Origin: CAZABP01 sp964483245
Lineage (GTDB): Bacteria > Planctomycetota > UBA1135 > UBA2386
NCBI GenBank assembly: GCA_964483245.1
Contig: CAZABP010000001.1
Span: 124,001 to 188,000 of the forward strand
DNA length: 64,000 bases
Direction of reading: 5' to 3'
The notes under the pieces are model-generated. The model was given only the letters and a program-made list of their open reading frames with translations, was not told the DNA's origin and searched no databases. Every line of letters begins with the position of its first letter. The stretch's first letter is position 1. The position numbers were made by a program, and so were the translations under genes. Positions 18,223 to 26,850 of this stretch are shown here, in pieces.

Positions 18223-18231
18223 CCCTGCCCC

Positions 18232-18753
18232 GTGCCTGACGCCGTCCCGCCGCATCGCCGCTATGCCGAGGCGGTCCTGTTCGCGATGGAGAAGCACCGC
18301 AACCAGCAGCGGACCGGCGGCGAGCCGTACATCGTCCACCCGCTGCGCGTCGCCGAGAGCCTGCGCACGATCGGCGGCGTCACCGACCACGACGTGATCC
18401 TGGCGGCGCTGCTGCACGACCTGATCGAAGACACCGACTGCGAGTGGGACACGCTGGCGCGGCGGTTCGGCGAGCGGATCGCGAACCTGGTCGCCGAACT
18501 CTCCGGCGACATGCGGCTGCCGAAGCCGGCACGCCGCGCCGAGCAGATCGAGCGCGTGCGGCGCGGTTCGATCGAGGCGAAGACGATCAAGCTGGCCGAC
18601 CGGCTCGACAACCTGACCGACATGCAGGGCTTCAGCGAGAACAAGCGCAGCTCCTACCTGTCGCAGTCGAGACTCGTGCTGGATGCATGCCGCGGCGCGA
18701 ACGCGGCGCTCGAGCACGCGCTGGAACAGGCGATCGTCGAGCGCGGCGGCTGA
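18232..18753 (+). CDS. MESH1-like single-domain ppGpp hydrolase
   Basis: A 173-residue HD-domain protein corresponding to the hydrolase half of RelA/SpoT and to stand-alone MESH1 enzymes, which cleave the 3'-diphosphate of (p)ppGpp. Metal ligands are all present: His36 (YIVHPLRVA), His62-Asp63 (ALLHDLIEDT) with the following Glu-Asp pair, and Asp123 in KLADRLDNL. The spacing closely matches MESH1. No synthetase or TGS/ACT region follows, so this is a small alarmone hydrolase. The GTG start is placed so that the protein begins at the first helix. The stop lies 17 bases from the convergent aminotransferase gene. Confidence 0.82.
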   Translation: MPDAVPPHRRYAEAVLFAMEKHRNQQRTGGEPYIVHPLRVAESLRTIGGVTDHDVILAALLHDLIEDTDCEWDTLARRFGERIANLVAELSGDMRLPKPARRAEQIERVRRGSIEAKTIKLADRLDNLTDMQGFSENKRSSYLSQSRLVLDACRGANAALEHALEQAIVERGG

Positions 18754-18770
18754 CTGCGACTAGCTGCAGC

Positions 18771-20093
18771 TCACGTGAGCTCGCGCAGCGCCGCCGCGAT
18801 CCGCGGCAGCACCGCGTCGATCTGCGGCAACGACACCGCGCCGACGCTGAGCCGGAACCAGCCGTCCTGTTCCTGCACGCCGAACGCCTGGAACGGCACG
18901 ATCCCGACTCCGGCGCGCTCGAGCAGCCAACGCCGCACCTGTTCGTTGGTGCGGATCTCGTCGCCACCCGGCGTGCGGCGGCCGAACGGCGCGATCCGCG
19001 CCGTCAGGTAGATCGCACCCATCGGCTGCAGGCTCTCGACCGGCAGTCCCTGTTCGGCCATCTCGCCGAATCCCTCGTGCAGCCGCTGCAGCCGGACCGC
19101 GACCGCATCGCGCATCGCCGCCGCCTGCGCGCGAACCGCCTCCGGATCGCGCAGCAGCCGTGCCGTTGCGACCTGCTCGGCGCGCGGCGCCCAGGCGCCG
19201 ACGTGACCGAGGATCGCCGACATCCGCTCGATGACGTCGCACGGACCGACCGCCCAACCGACGCGCACGCCGGTCGCGGCGAACGTCTTGCTGATCCCAT
19301 CCACGTAGATCGTGTAGCGCGCGGATTCCGGGACCAGCGTCGACGGCGTCGCATGCTCGACGCCGCGCAGCCGCAGCATCCAGTAGATCTGGTCGTACAT
19401 CAGCCAGACCGGGCGTTCGCCGCGGCGCGCGCGCTGCTGGTTCTCGGCCACGACCGCCTCCGCGATCCCGCGCAGCGCATCCGGATCGATCGCGGTGCCC
19501 GACGGATTCAGCGGCGAGTTGATGCACACCAACCGTGCCCCCGGCAGCACCCGCGCAATCGCTTCCGGCGTCGGCAGGAACCGCGATTCGGCGCTGCACG
19601 GCACTGGAACCGGCTGCGCCCCGGTCATCTGCGTGTAGTGGTTGTTGTTCCAGCTCGGCACCGGATAGACGACGCGGTCGCCGGGATCGACGAGCGCGCG
19701 GAACGTGCCGTAGATCAGCGGGCGCGCGCCGGATGCGATCAGCACCGCGCCGAGCGGCACGCGCCAGCCGAGTTCGCGCTCGTAGTACTCGCGCACTGCT
19801 TCGCGCAGCTCCGGCATCCCATCCGACGGCGGGTAGTTCGTCTCGCCGCGCTCGTATGCATCGACGATCCCCTCGCGCAGCAGCGGCGGGATCGGAAACT
19901 GACGCGGATCGAAGTCCCCGACCGTCAGGTTGCAGATCTCGCGTCCTTCCCGCACCAGCGCGCGGATCTGCGCCGCGATGCCGAGGATCTCCGAGCCGAG
20001 CAGACCCTGCGCCATCGTGCCGACGCGCGGCGCGCCAGCGGCCGCTGCGAGCTGCGAGCTCAGGTCCAGGATCGGCGGCTGGGAGTGCGGCAT
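18771..20093 (-). CDS. PLP-dependent class I/II aminotransferase
   Basis: A 440-residue fold-type I aminotransferase. Seen motifs: NYPPSDGMPELREAV near 86, NSPLNPSGT near 192, MYDQIYW near 232 (the aspartate binds the pyridine nitrogen) and the PLP lysine in DGISKTFAATGVRVGW (Lys269). This layout matches the aspartate/tyrosine aminotransferase group; the substrate is not evident. The start at 20093 gives a slightly long N-terminal arm. It is separated by 40 bases from the NUDIX gene upstream on the same strand, so cotranscription with that gene and the phosphatase-like gene is possible. Confidence 0.85.
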   Translation of the reverse strand: MPHSQPPILDLSSQLAAAAGAPRVGTMAQGLLGSEILGIAAQIRALVREGREICNLTVGDFDPRQFPIPPLLREGIVDAYERGETNYPPSDGMPELREAVREYYERELGWRVPLGAVLIASGARPLIYGTFRALVDPGDRVVYPVPSWNNNHYTQMTGAQPVPVPCSAESRFLPTPEAIARVLPGARLVCINSPLNPSGTAIDPDALRGIAEAVVAENQQRARRGERPVWLMYDQIYWMLRLRGVEHATPSTLVPESARYTIYVDGISKTFAATGVRVGWAVGPCDVIERMSAILGHVGAWAPRAEQVATARLLRDPEAVRAQAAAMRDAVAVRLQRLHEGFGEMAEQGLPVESLQPMGAIYLTARIAPFGRRTPGGDEIRTNEQVRRWLLERAGVGIVPFQAFGVQEQDGWFRLSVGAVSLPQIDAVLPRIAAALRELT

Positions 20094-20133
20094 GGCGGGA
20101 GCATGCCACCTGCGACGCCTGCTGCGAAGCCGG

Positions 20134-20691
20134 CTATGCGCCGTCCGGTCCGCCGCGACCGAGCCGATGGAAGTACATCCCGGCCAGCGCCAGCGCATGG
20201 TCGATCTCGCCGCGCGCGGCCATCTGCTCCGCCTCGACCCACGGCACGACGACGACCTCGATGTCCTCGCCGTCGTCCTGCAGCAGGGCGCCGGCCGGCG
20301 TGCAGCCGGTCGCCAGGAACGTGTGGCAGCGGTTGGTGAACAGGGCCGGGTTCGGGTTCGCGTGTCCGAGCGGCACGAGCTGCGCCGCGACGAACCCGGT
20401 CTCCTCGCGCAGCTCGCGGCGCGCTGCTTCGAGCGACGGCTCGTCGGCGTGGACGATGCCACCCGGGATCTCGAGCGTGAACCGCTGCGAACCGTGCCGG
20501 TACTGCCGCACCAGGATCAGCTCATCGGCCGCGGTCAGCGCGACCACGTTGACCCAGTCGGCGGTCGAGACCAGGAAGAATCCGATCTCGTGTCCATTGC
20601 GCGGCGAGCGCCGCACGGCGCGGCGGACTTCGAACACCTTGTAGCGGGCGAGCGTCTCCGCCCGCAGCTCCGGCCATGGCTCCAGGCTCAC
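20134..20691 (-). CDS. NUDIX hydrolase, ADP-ribose pyrophosphatase-like
   Basis: A 185-residue protein with a complete NUDIX box: a glycine, five residues, glutamate, seven residues and RELREETGF, preceded by FTLEIPGG as in ADP-ribose pyrophosphatases. These enzymes hydrolyse nucleoside diphosphates linked to another group. The GTG start at 20691 overlaps the stop of the upstream phosphatase-like gene by 4 bases (GTGA), which fixes the choice and implies translational coupling. The Nudix fold ends near residue 175. Confidence 0.87.
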   Translation of the reverse strand: MSLEPWPELRAETLARYKVFEVRRAVRRSPRNGHEIGFFLVSTADWVNVVALTAADELILVRQYRHGSQRFTLEIPGGIVHADEPSLEAARRELREETGFVAAQLVPLGHANPNPALFTNRCHTFLATGCTPAGALLQDDGEDIEVVVVPWVEAEQMAARGEIDHALALAGMYFHRLGRGGPDGA

Positions 20692-22001
20692 CGCCGCTCC
20701 TTGGTCACGTGGTGCACGAACAGCACCTTGCCGGCGGCATCGCGGAACGAGATCTCCAGCTTCTCGCCGTCGAACCGGCACCACGTGAACCCACCACCGG
20801 TGTGGCCGAACAGCGTCTCCTCACGCCACTGCAACGAGCCGGCGAGCTCCGGCCCGCCGGCGCCGCCGCTGGTCACGTGCGTGATGCCGCGCTTGGGCGC
20901 GAGCAGCTCGAGGGTCCGGTCGTGCGCCGAGAAGTAGACATCCACGTTGTACCGCTCGAACCAGCGCTCGATCCCTTCGCGCAGCTTCTTCTGGTCGGCG
21001 TCGTCGTGGTGCGCGCCGCTCGAATACAGCGCGTGATGGCCGAACGCGATCTTCCACTGCGCGTCGCTCTGGTACGCGTGATGCACGAACATGCGGTTCG
21101 CGACGCGGTGCTGCGGGAACACCGGATCGAACAGCAGCCCGTTGGTGTCGATCGCGAAGAACTGCAGCTTCTGCCCGTGGCTCTCGACCGTGAATGCGTG
21201 CCCGAACGCAGGCAGGGTCCAGCGCAGGTTCGTGCGCCCGTACTCGAACAACACCGGTCCGCTGGCCGTGTAATCGTTCGGGCCGAGCGCGACGTAGAAC
21301 GGCACCGCGAGCTTGCGGCGGTCGTAGACGTCCTCGAACCGCGTCTGCCACAGCGGATCGCGCGTATCGGCGGGCGGCTTCGGCAGGAACACGTCGCCGA
21401 TCAGCAGCGCGAAGTCGAGCGGACCGGTCGGCGCGAGCTCCGCCACCTGTTGTGCGATCTGCATCTGCCCCGGCAGTCCGCTGCCGCCGTTGCCGAGCAC
21501 GCAGAACACGAGGTCTTCGCGCTGCGGCGTGTCGTTCGCCGGCGGGAACTCCGGCAGGGCGCGCGCACCAGTCAGCTCCGGTGGCTGCACGCGGAACAGC
21601 TTCGGGGCGCCGGAGAACCGCAGCCGCCGCTCACGCTCGCCATCCGGCCAGCGGATCTCGAGCCTCACGCGCTGCGGAGTGCACTCCTCGACCAGGACCT
21701 GGCCGCGGTTCAGCTGCTGCGGCTTCTCGCCGGGCAGCGTCAGCGCGACTGCGACCGGCGGTTCGACCAACTCGGCGATGTCGCGCAGCGAGTACTCGCC
21801 CGGCACCGGGTACGCGAACTGCGGGAACCGCACGTCGCAGGCGAGCTCGCCCGCATCGCACTGTGCCTGCAGCCACAGCGTCCCGAACGGGTCGAGCCGC
21901 AGCTGGATCCGCTGGCACGCGACGCCGTCGAGCTCCGCGCGCGGTTCCTGGGCCGGGATGGCTGCGAGCAGCAGCAGCGCGAACAGGGCGGAGAGTTTCA
22001 T
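20688..22001 (-). CDS. Secreted purple-acid-phosphatase-like protein with degenerate metal site
   Basis: A 437-residue exported protein (signal peptide MKLSALFALLLLAAIPAQ). Its C-terminal two thirds follow the tartrate-resistant acid phosphatase order: LGNGGSG for the first motif (usual GDxG), GDVFLP for GDNFY, PFYVALGPNDY for PWYxxLGNHDH, FGHHALYSSG for the histidine ligand, and SAHDRTLEL for GHDHxLQ. One aspartate and two histidines are kept; the first aspartate, the tyrosine, the asparagine and the final histidine are replaced. A two-metal centre is therefore unlikely to be complete, and activity is doubtful. The N-terminal 150 residues are a separate beta-rich region. It heads a GTGA-coupled pair with the NUDIX gene. 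Confidence 0.7.
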   Translation of the reverse strand: MKLSALFALLLLAAIPAQEPRAELDGVACQRIQLRLDPFGTLWLQAQCDAGELACDVRFPQFAYPVPGEYSLRDIAELVEPPVAVALTLPGEKPQQLNRGQVLVEECTPQRVRLEIRWPDGERERRLRFSGAPKLFRVQPPELTGARALPEFPPANDTPQREDLVFCVLGNGGSGLPGQMQIAQQVAELAPTGPLDFALLIGDVFLPKPPADTRDPLWQTRFEDVYDRRKLAVPFYVALGPNDYTASGPVLFEYGRTNLRWTLPAFGHAFTVESHGQKLQFFAIDTNGLLFDPVFPQHRVANRMFVHHAYQSDAQWKIAFGHHALYSSGAHHDDADQKKLREGIERWFERYNVDVYFSAHDRTLELLAPKRGITHVTSGGAGGPELAGSLQWREETLFGHTGGGFTWCRFDGEKLEISFRDAAGKVLFVHHVTKERR

Positions 22002-22010
22002 CGGGGGGGA

Positions 22011-23654
22011 TCAGCGTAGGGTGCGCAGGACGAGATCGGTCTGGATGCGGCCAGGCCGCACGTCGACGGTCAGCGGCGTGGCATGCTCCGGCCCGCCGGC
22101 GCCGACCTTCAGCCGCAGCGTGCCGCTGCCGGGCCATTCGAACGAGAAGCGGCCATCGCCGTCGGCGGCGAGGAACAGCGGCGGGGCGATGTGCGCCCCT
22201 TCCACGATCGAGCGACCGGGTGGTATCCGGGCGGGCGGCTCCGCCCAGTCCCCGTCGACCTGGATCGGGAAGCCAGGGCGCGGCTTGCCGTCCGGACCCA
22301 CGACCTGCCCTTCGAGCAGCGCGGTCAGCCCCGCCTCGGCGCGCGCGCGCGCAGTCGCCGGCCACAAGTCGATCGCGAGCTCCGGACTCTCCGGACCGAC
22401 GATCTCGACCCAGCGCAGGTGATCCTGGAATCCGATCTGCAGCGTGCCGCCGGGGGCACGGGTCACGAGCTCGAACCGTCCATCCGGACCGGTACGCGCC
22501 TCGCGCTGCTGACCACCGTGCTCGAATGCGACCGCAGCCTGCGCGACTGGCGCGCGCGCGCCGCGCGAGCGCACGACTCCGCGCAGCGTCCACGGCGCGC
22601 GCACCGGCAGCACGATCCGCACCGGCTCGCCTCCGGCCACGAACGGTCCGACCTCCTGCGGCTCGCAGTCGGGATGGCTGGCGATCAGCCGCACGCTGGC
22701 CGGCGGCAAGGCCGGCAGTTCGAAGCGTCCCTCGGGGCCGCTGTCGGTTTCGGCAGCGAAGCTGCCGGCAGCGAGCTGGATCCGCGCGCCGGCGAGCGGC
22801 GCACCGTCGGGAGCCACGACCACCCCGTGCAGCGTGATCCCGCGCACCATCCGCAACTGCTGCGGTTCCAGTTGACCGGCGCGCACGAACACCTGCTCGT
22901 GCAGCACGAGGTCCCCCGGACCGCGCGCGCTGAGCAGGTATGGACCTGCGGCCGCGAACCGCAGGCGCAACAGCCCGTCAGCACGGAACTCACGCATGGC
23001 GCTCTCGATGCCGAGGTGCCAACCGAGCCCGAGCCGCGCGAGCAGCGCGAACGATGCGTGTTGGTCGAACGCCGCACGCACCTCCGGCTCCTCAATCGAG
23101 GCAGCGACGCCGAACATCGACGGCGGCGGCACGCCGCGGGGGAGAAACCGCGCCTGCACTTCGGAGACCGGCCGGCCCTCTGGATCGATGAACCGGAACG
23201 CGCACGGGATCGTCCAGTGGTCGCGGACCAGCCGGATTTCGCAGCGACCCGTCGCCGCGAGCTGCTGTGCCTCCGGGTCGCGCAGCTGCCGCGCCAGGTG
23301 CCCCGGCGCCGTGCACAGGAAGCGGTCGGTGGCGGATGGCGCAACCAACAGCCTGCCTTCCGCGTCGGCGGTTGCGAGCGTGCTGCCGTCACGCAGGTCG
23401 AGCAGCTGCGCGGCGGCCAGCGCGTGGTCCTCTGCATCCCGGAACTGCAGCATCCACTGCGCGCCCGGCTCGTTCGCGATCGGGATCCGCGCCGGATCCG
23501 CGCGGTGCGGATCGGCCGGCGGCGCGGTCCCGTGCTCTTGCGCCGGCGACGTGCCGGGCGGCACCTGCAGCGGCGACTCCGCCTGTCGGACCAGCCAGAA
23601 ACCGCCGCCGAGCAGCAGCAGTCCCGCGAGCAGCAGCGGGAACAGGCGCCGCAT
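22011..23654 (-). CDS. Anchored carboxypeptidase-regulatory-like protein
   Basis: A 547-residue protein with one N-terminal membrane helix (MRRLFPLLLAGLLLLGGGFW), a proline-rich linker to about residue 60 and several beta-sandwich repeats of the CarboxypepD_reg type, e.g. GVVVAPDGAPLAGARIQLA near 295 followed by DSGPEGRFELPALPPASVRL, and LEGQVVGPDGKPRPGFPIQV near 455. No catalytic residues are recognisable. The architecture matches the proteins at 4343-5608 and 15084-18089. It lies 9 bases upstream of the phosphatase-like gene and 13 bases downstream of the DUF4920 lipoprotein gene, so 24189 to 20134 may be one transcript. Confidence 0.7.
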   Translation of the reverse strand: MRRLFPLLLAGLLLLGGGFWLVRQAESPLQVPPGTSPAQEHGTAPPADPHRADPARIPIANEPGAQWMLQFRDAEDHALAAAQLLDLRDGSTLATADAEGRLLVAPSATDRFLCTAPGHLARQLRDPEAQQLAATGRCEIRLVRDHWTIPCAFRFIDPEGRPVSEVQARFLPRGVPPPSMFGVAASIEEPEVRAAFDQHASFALLARLGLGWHLGIESAMREFRADGLLRLRFAAAGPYLLSARGPGDLVLHEQVFVRAGQLEPQQLRMVRGITLHGVVVAPDGAPLAGARIQLAAGSFAAETDSGPEGRFELPALPPASVRLIASHPDCEPQEVGPFVAGGEPVRIVLPVRAPWTLRGVVRSRGARAPVAQAAVAFEHGGQQREARTGPDGRFELVTRAPGGTLQIGFQDHLRWVEIVGPESPELAIDLWPATARARAEAGLTALLEGQVVGPDGKPRPGFPIQVDGDWAEPPARIPPGRSIVEGAHIAPPLFLAADGDGRFSFEWPGSGTLRLKVGAGGPEHATPLTVDVRPGRIQTDLVLRTLR

Positions 23655-23667
23655 CGGCGCGCGCCGC

Positions 23668-24189
23668 CTACTTCGCGACCGCGACGCCGGAGGCGAGGAA
23701 CGTCACCTTCTGCACCGGCGCCGTGATCTTCTGGGCCTCGTCGTGCTTGCCGGCATCCTCGAGGTAGTGCCGCGCCTCCTCGACCGACTGCGTCTTCACC
23801 TGGACCTCGCCGACCAGCACGACCTCGCGGCCGGCGGCGTCCTTTGGCAGGAAGAAGCCGTAGTCCTTGAACTTGACGAACAGCGGCGTCGGGCCGGGAC
23901 CGACGTTGATCCAGCAGCCTTTCCGCTGGCAGACCTCCTGGATCGTGCCGGCGACTCGCACGCCGTCACCGGAATAGCAGGTCGGTTGGGCGACGACTTC
24001 GGCCGCCTGGATCGCCACCGGCCCGGCGGCGACGCCGGCGCCGAAGTGGTCGTAGCGTGCGGGGTCGAGCTGTGCCGCCGGTGCGGTGGGTGCGGTCTCC
24101 TTCGGTGCTGCTTCCGACTCACCGCAGGCGGCGAGGCACAGACAGGTCAGCAGGAGCGTCGGGATCCGTGCGGGACGGGAGGGCTTCAT
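23668..24189 (-). CDS. DUF4920 lipoprotein
   Basis: A 173-residue lipoprotein: MKPSRPARIPTLLLTCLCLAAC ends in a lipobox with Cys at about residue 22. The mature part has the DUF4920 pattern GDGVRVAGTIQEVCQRKGCW followed by PLFVKFKDYGFFLPKDAAG, a small OB-like fold with two conserved cysteines flanking the CxxxGCW turn. The role of the family is not established. I chose the ATG at 24189 over 24204 because it starts at the signal peptide; a TATGCT box overlaps the earlier ATG. Downstream genes are closely spaced on the same strand. Confidence 0.75.
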   Translation of the reverse strand: MKPSRPARIPTLLLTCLCLAACGESEAAPKETAPTAPAAQLDPARYDHFGAGVAAGPVAIQAAEVVAQPTCYSGDGVRVAGTIQEVCQRKGCWINVGPGPTPLFVKFKDYGFFLPKDAAGREVVLVGEVQVKTQSVEEARHYLEDAGKHDEAQKITAPVQKVTFLASGVAVAK

Positions 24190-24199
24190 CGGGCCGCAG

Positions 24200-24205
24200 A
24201 GCATA
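24200..24205 (-). promoter_or_regulatory. Possible -10 box upstream of the DUF4920 gene
   Basis: On the minus strand TATGCT ends 10 bases before the ATG at 24189, with no ribosome binding site between. It contains the alternative ATG at 24204, which argues against that start. Confidence 0.3.
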
Positions 24206-24240
24206 GCGACGGTCGATCGCCGCGGGCTCGGGCTACCGTC

Positions 24241-26712
24241 TCAGGTCTCGACCGGCGCCCCCGCCTCGTCCTCCTGCGGGACGATCGCGCAGGCGACCAG
24301 TTTGTCGCCGTCGTTCAGGCTGATGCAGCGCACTCCCTGCGTGTTGCGGCCGATCACCGAGATCCCGCTGACCGGCGTGCGCACGAGCTGGCCGTCCTTG
24401 GTGATCATGACGACGTCGTCGCCATCGGCGACCGCCAGCACGTTGACGACCGGGCCGTTGCGATCGGTGGTCCGGATGTCGATCAACCCCTGGCCGCCGC
24501 GGTTCTGCGTGCGGTACTCGGCGATCGGCGTGCGCTTGCCGTAGCCGTTCTCGCAGACGGTCAGCAGGGTCCGGCTCTCGTCGGTGATCACCAGCGAGAC
24601 GACGCGGTCGTCGTCGACGAGCTTGATCCCGATCACGCCGTAAGCACTGCGGCCCATCGCACGCACGTCGCCCTCGTCGAACCGGATCGCCATCCCGTTG
24701 CGCGTCGCCAGCACGATCGTCTCGCCCGGCCGCGCGAGCCCGACGCCGATCAGGCGGTCGTCGTCCTCGAGACCGACCGCGATGATCCCGCCCTTCTTCG
24801 GCCGGCTGTAGGCCTCGAGTGCGGTCTTCTTGATCAGCCCCTTGGCGGTTGCGGTGACCAGGAACCGCTCGTCGAACGACTCGACGCGCAGGATCGCCAT
24901 CGCCCGCTCCCCCTCGTGCTGGAAGCGGATCACGTTCGCCAGCGCGCGCCCCTTCGCCGTGCGGCCGAACTGCGGCAGCTCGTAGACCTTGCGCCAGTAG
25001 ACGCGGCCGCGGTCGGTGAAGAACAGGAAGTAGTCGTGCGTGCTGGCGACGAACAGCTGCTCGAGGAAGTCCCCCTCTTTCGTCTCGGCGCCGGCGACGC
25101 CCTTGCCGCCGCGCCCCTGCCGCCGGTACTGATCGAGCGACGTGCGCTTGATGTAGCCGTGGTGGCTGACGGTCACGACCATCATCTCCTCGGCGATCAG
25201 CTCCTCGGTCACGAACTCGCCGACCTCCTCGTCGGAGATCACGGTGCGCCGGTCGTCGCCATAGCGCTTGGCCATGTCGGCGAGGTCCGCCTTGATCATC
25301 CCGATGACGACCTTGCGCTCGGCCAGGATCGTCTCGTACTCGGAGATCTTCGCCCGCACCTCGTTCCACTCCGCCTCGAGCTTCTCGATCTCGAGGCCGG
25401 TCAGCCGCGCGAGCCGCATGTCGAGGATCGCGCGCGCCTGCAGCTCGCTGAGCTCGAACTGCGCCATCAGCCGCTGCCGTGCGTCTTCGACGTTCGCCGA
25501 GCGCTTGATCGTCTCGACGACCGCATCGATGTTCTGCACGGCGATGCGCAGCCCTTCGATGATGTGCAGGCGCTCGCGCGCCTTGCGCAGCAGGAACTGC
25601 GTGCGACGCCGGATCACGTCGATCCGGTGGTCGCGGTAGGCCTCGAGCAGCGCCTTGAACGGCAGCGTGCGCGGCTGGCCGCGGTCGATCGCGAGGTTGA
25701 TGATCGAGAACGTCTGCTGCAGCGGCGTCAGCTTGTAGAGCAGGTTGACCGTGACCTGCTCGTCCTCGACGCCACGCTTGAGCTCGACGACCATGCGCAG
25801 GCCGACCCGGTCGTTGCTCTCGTCGTTGACGTCGGCGACCGTGTCGATCTGGCCGCTGCGCGCGACCGCGGCGACGCGCTCGAGGATCGTGTTCAGCTTG
25901 ATCTGGAACGGGATCTCGGTGAACACGAGCTGCTTGCGCCCGCGGAACTCCTCGACGTGGTACTTCGCGCGGACCGTCACGTTGCCGCGCCCGCTCATGT
26001 ATGCGGCGCGGATCCCACCGCGCCCCATGATCGTGCCGCCGGTCGGGAAGTCCGGCCCCGGCACCAGCGCCAGCAGCTCGTCGACGGTCACCGTGGGGTC
26101 GTCGAGCAGCCGGTTCAGCGCGGCGACGATCTCACGCAGGTTGTGCGGCGGCAGGCTGGTCGCCATGCCGACCGCGATCCCGGTCGAACCGTTGCACAGC
26201 AGGTTCGGGAACCGCGCCGGCAGATAGACCGGCTGGTACTTGGTGTCGTCGTAGTTCAACACCATCTCGACGGTCTCTTTGTCGAGATCGTCGAGCAGGT
26301 CGACCGCCGGATGCGCCAGGCGCGCCTCGGTGTAGCGCATCGCCGCCGGCGGGCTGCCGTCGATCGCGCCGAAGTTCCCCTGGCCGTCGACCAGCGGGTA
26401 GCGCGTCGTGAACGACTGCGCCATGCCGACCAGCGTCGGATAGACGACCGATTCGCCGTGCGGGTGATAGTTGCCGGACGTGTCGCCGCAGATCTTGGCG
26501 CACTTCCGGTGCTTGCTGCGCGGGCCGAGATTCAGGTCGTTCATCGCGACGAGAATCCGCCGCTGGCTCGGCTTCATCCCGTCGCGGACGTCCGGCAGAG
26601 CGCGACTGTAGATCACGCTCATCGAGTAGTTCAGGTAGCTCTCCTGCATCTCCCGCTCGAGCATCAGCTCGGGGAGGTTCTCGCCGGGCGCGTTGGGGGG
26701 GGTCTCGCTCAT
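24241..26712 (-). CDS. gyrA: DNA gyrase subunit A
   Basis: The 823-residue product is the breaking and rejoining subunit of gyrase. The catalytic tyrosine is Tyr127 in AAMRYTEARL. The quinolone-pocket helix reads YHPHGESVVYP (82-92): the serine corresponding to E. coli Ser83 is kept (Ser88), while the position of Asp87 is proline (Pro92). The C-terminal half carries the GyrA box as RRQGRGGKG near residue 546, needed for DNA wrapping, which separates it from ParC. Six beta-propeller-type repeats follow, each with a xxRxGxxxR-like blade. It stands alone and diverges from cinA; gyrB is not in the window. Start ATG at 26712 gives the normal N-terminus. Confidence 0.95.
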   Translation of the reverse strand: MSETPPNAPGENLPELMLEREMQESYLNYSMSVIYSRALPDVRDGMKPSQRRILVAMNDLNLGPRSKHRKCAKICGDTSGNYHPHGESVVYPTLVGMAQSFTTRYPLVDGQGNFGAIDGSPPAAMRYTEARLAHPAVDLLDDLDKETVEMVLNYDDTKYQPVYLPARFPNLLCNGSTGIAVGMATSLPPHNLREIVAALNRLLDDPTVTVDELLALVPGPDFPTGGTIMGRGGIRAAYMSGRGNVTVRAKYHVEEFRGRKQLVFTEIPFQIKLNTILERVAAVARSGQIDTVADVNDESNDRVGLRMVVELKRGVEDEQVTVNLLYKLTPLQQTFSIINLAIDRGQPRTLPFKALLEAYRDHRIDVIRRRTQFLLRKARERLHIIEGLRIAVQNIDAVVETIKRSANVEDARQRLMAQFELSELQARAILDMRLARLTGLEIEKLEAEWNEVRAKISEYETILAERKVVIGMIKADLADMAKRYGDDRRTVISDEEVGEFVTEELIAEEMMVVTVSHHGYIKRTSLDQYRRQGRGGKGVAGAETKEGDFLEQLFVASTHDYFLFFTDRGRVYWRKVYELPQFGRTAKGRALANVIRFQHEGERAMAILRVESFDERFLVTATAKGLIKKTALEAYSRPKKGGIIAVGLEDDDRLIGVGLARPGETIVLATRNGMAIRFDEGDVRAMGRSAYGVIGIKLVDDDRVVSLVITDESRTLLTVCENGYGKRTPIAEYRTQNRGGQGLIDIRTTDRNGPVVNVLAVADGDDVVMITKDGQLVRTPVSGISVIGRNTQGVRCISLNDGDKLVACAIVPQEDEAGAPVET

Positions 26713-26850
26713 GCCTGACCGTCTGCGCGGGCGTGTCCGGACCGCGTCCGCGCGCTATCTTGGCCGCCGATCCTGGCGCTGTCCACGACGCGGATCCGCC
26801 CCTATCCTCGCGGGTTCGTTCGCGTCGGCGGACGTCAGGAGCCCAGCACC

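Noticed and set aside
22996..26718. A 1240-codon open frame on the plus strand
   Set aside because: It lies antisense to gyrA, the DUF4920 gene and part of the repeat-protein gene. Composition is Arg/Asp/Val-rich as expected from complementary codons in GC-rich DNA and no domain is recognisable.
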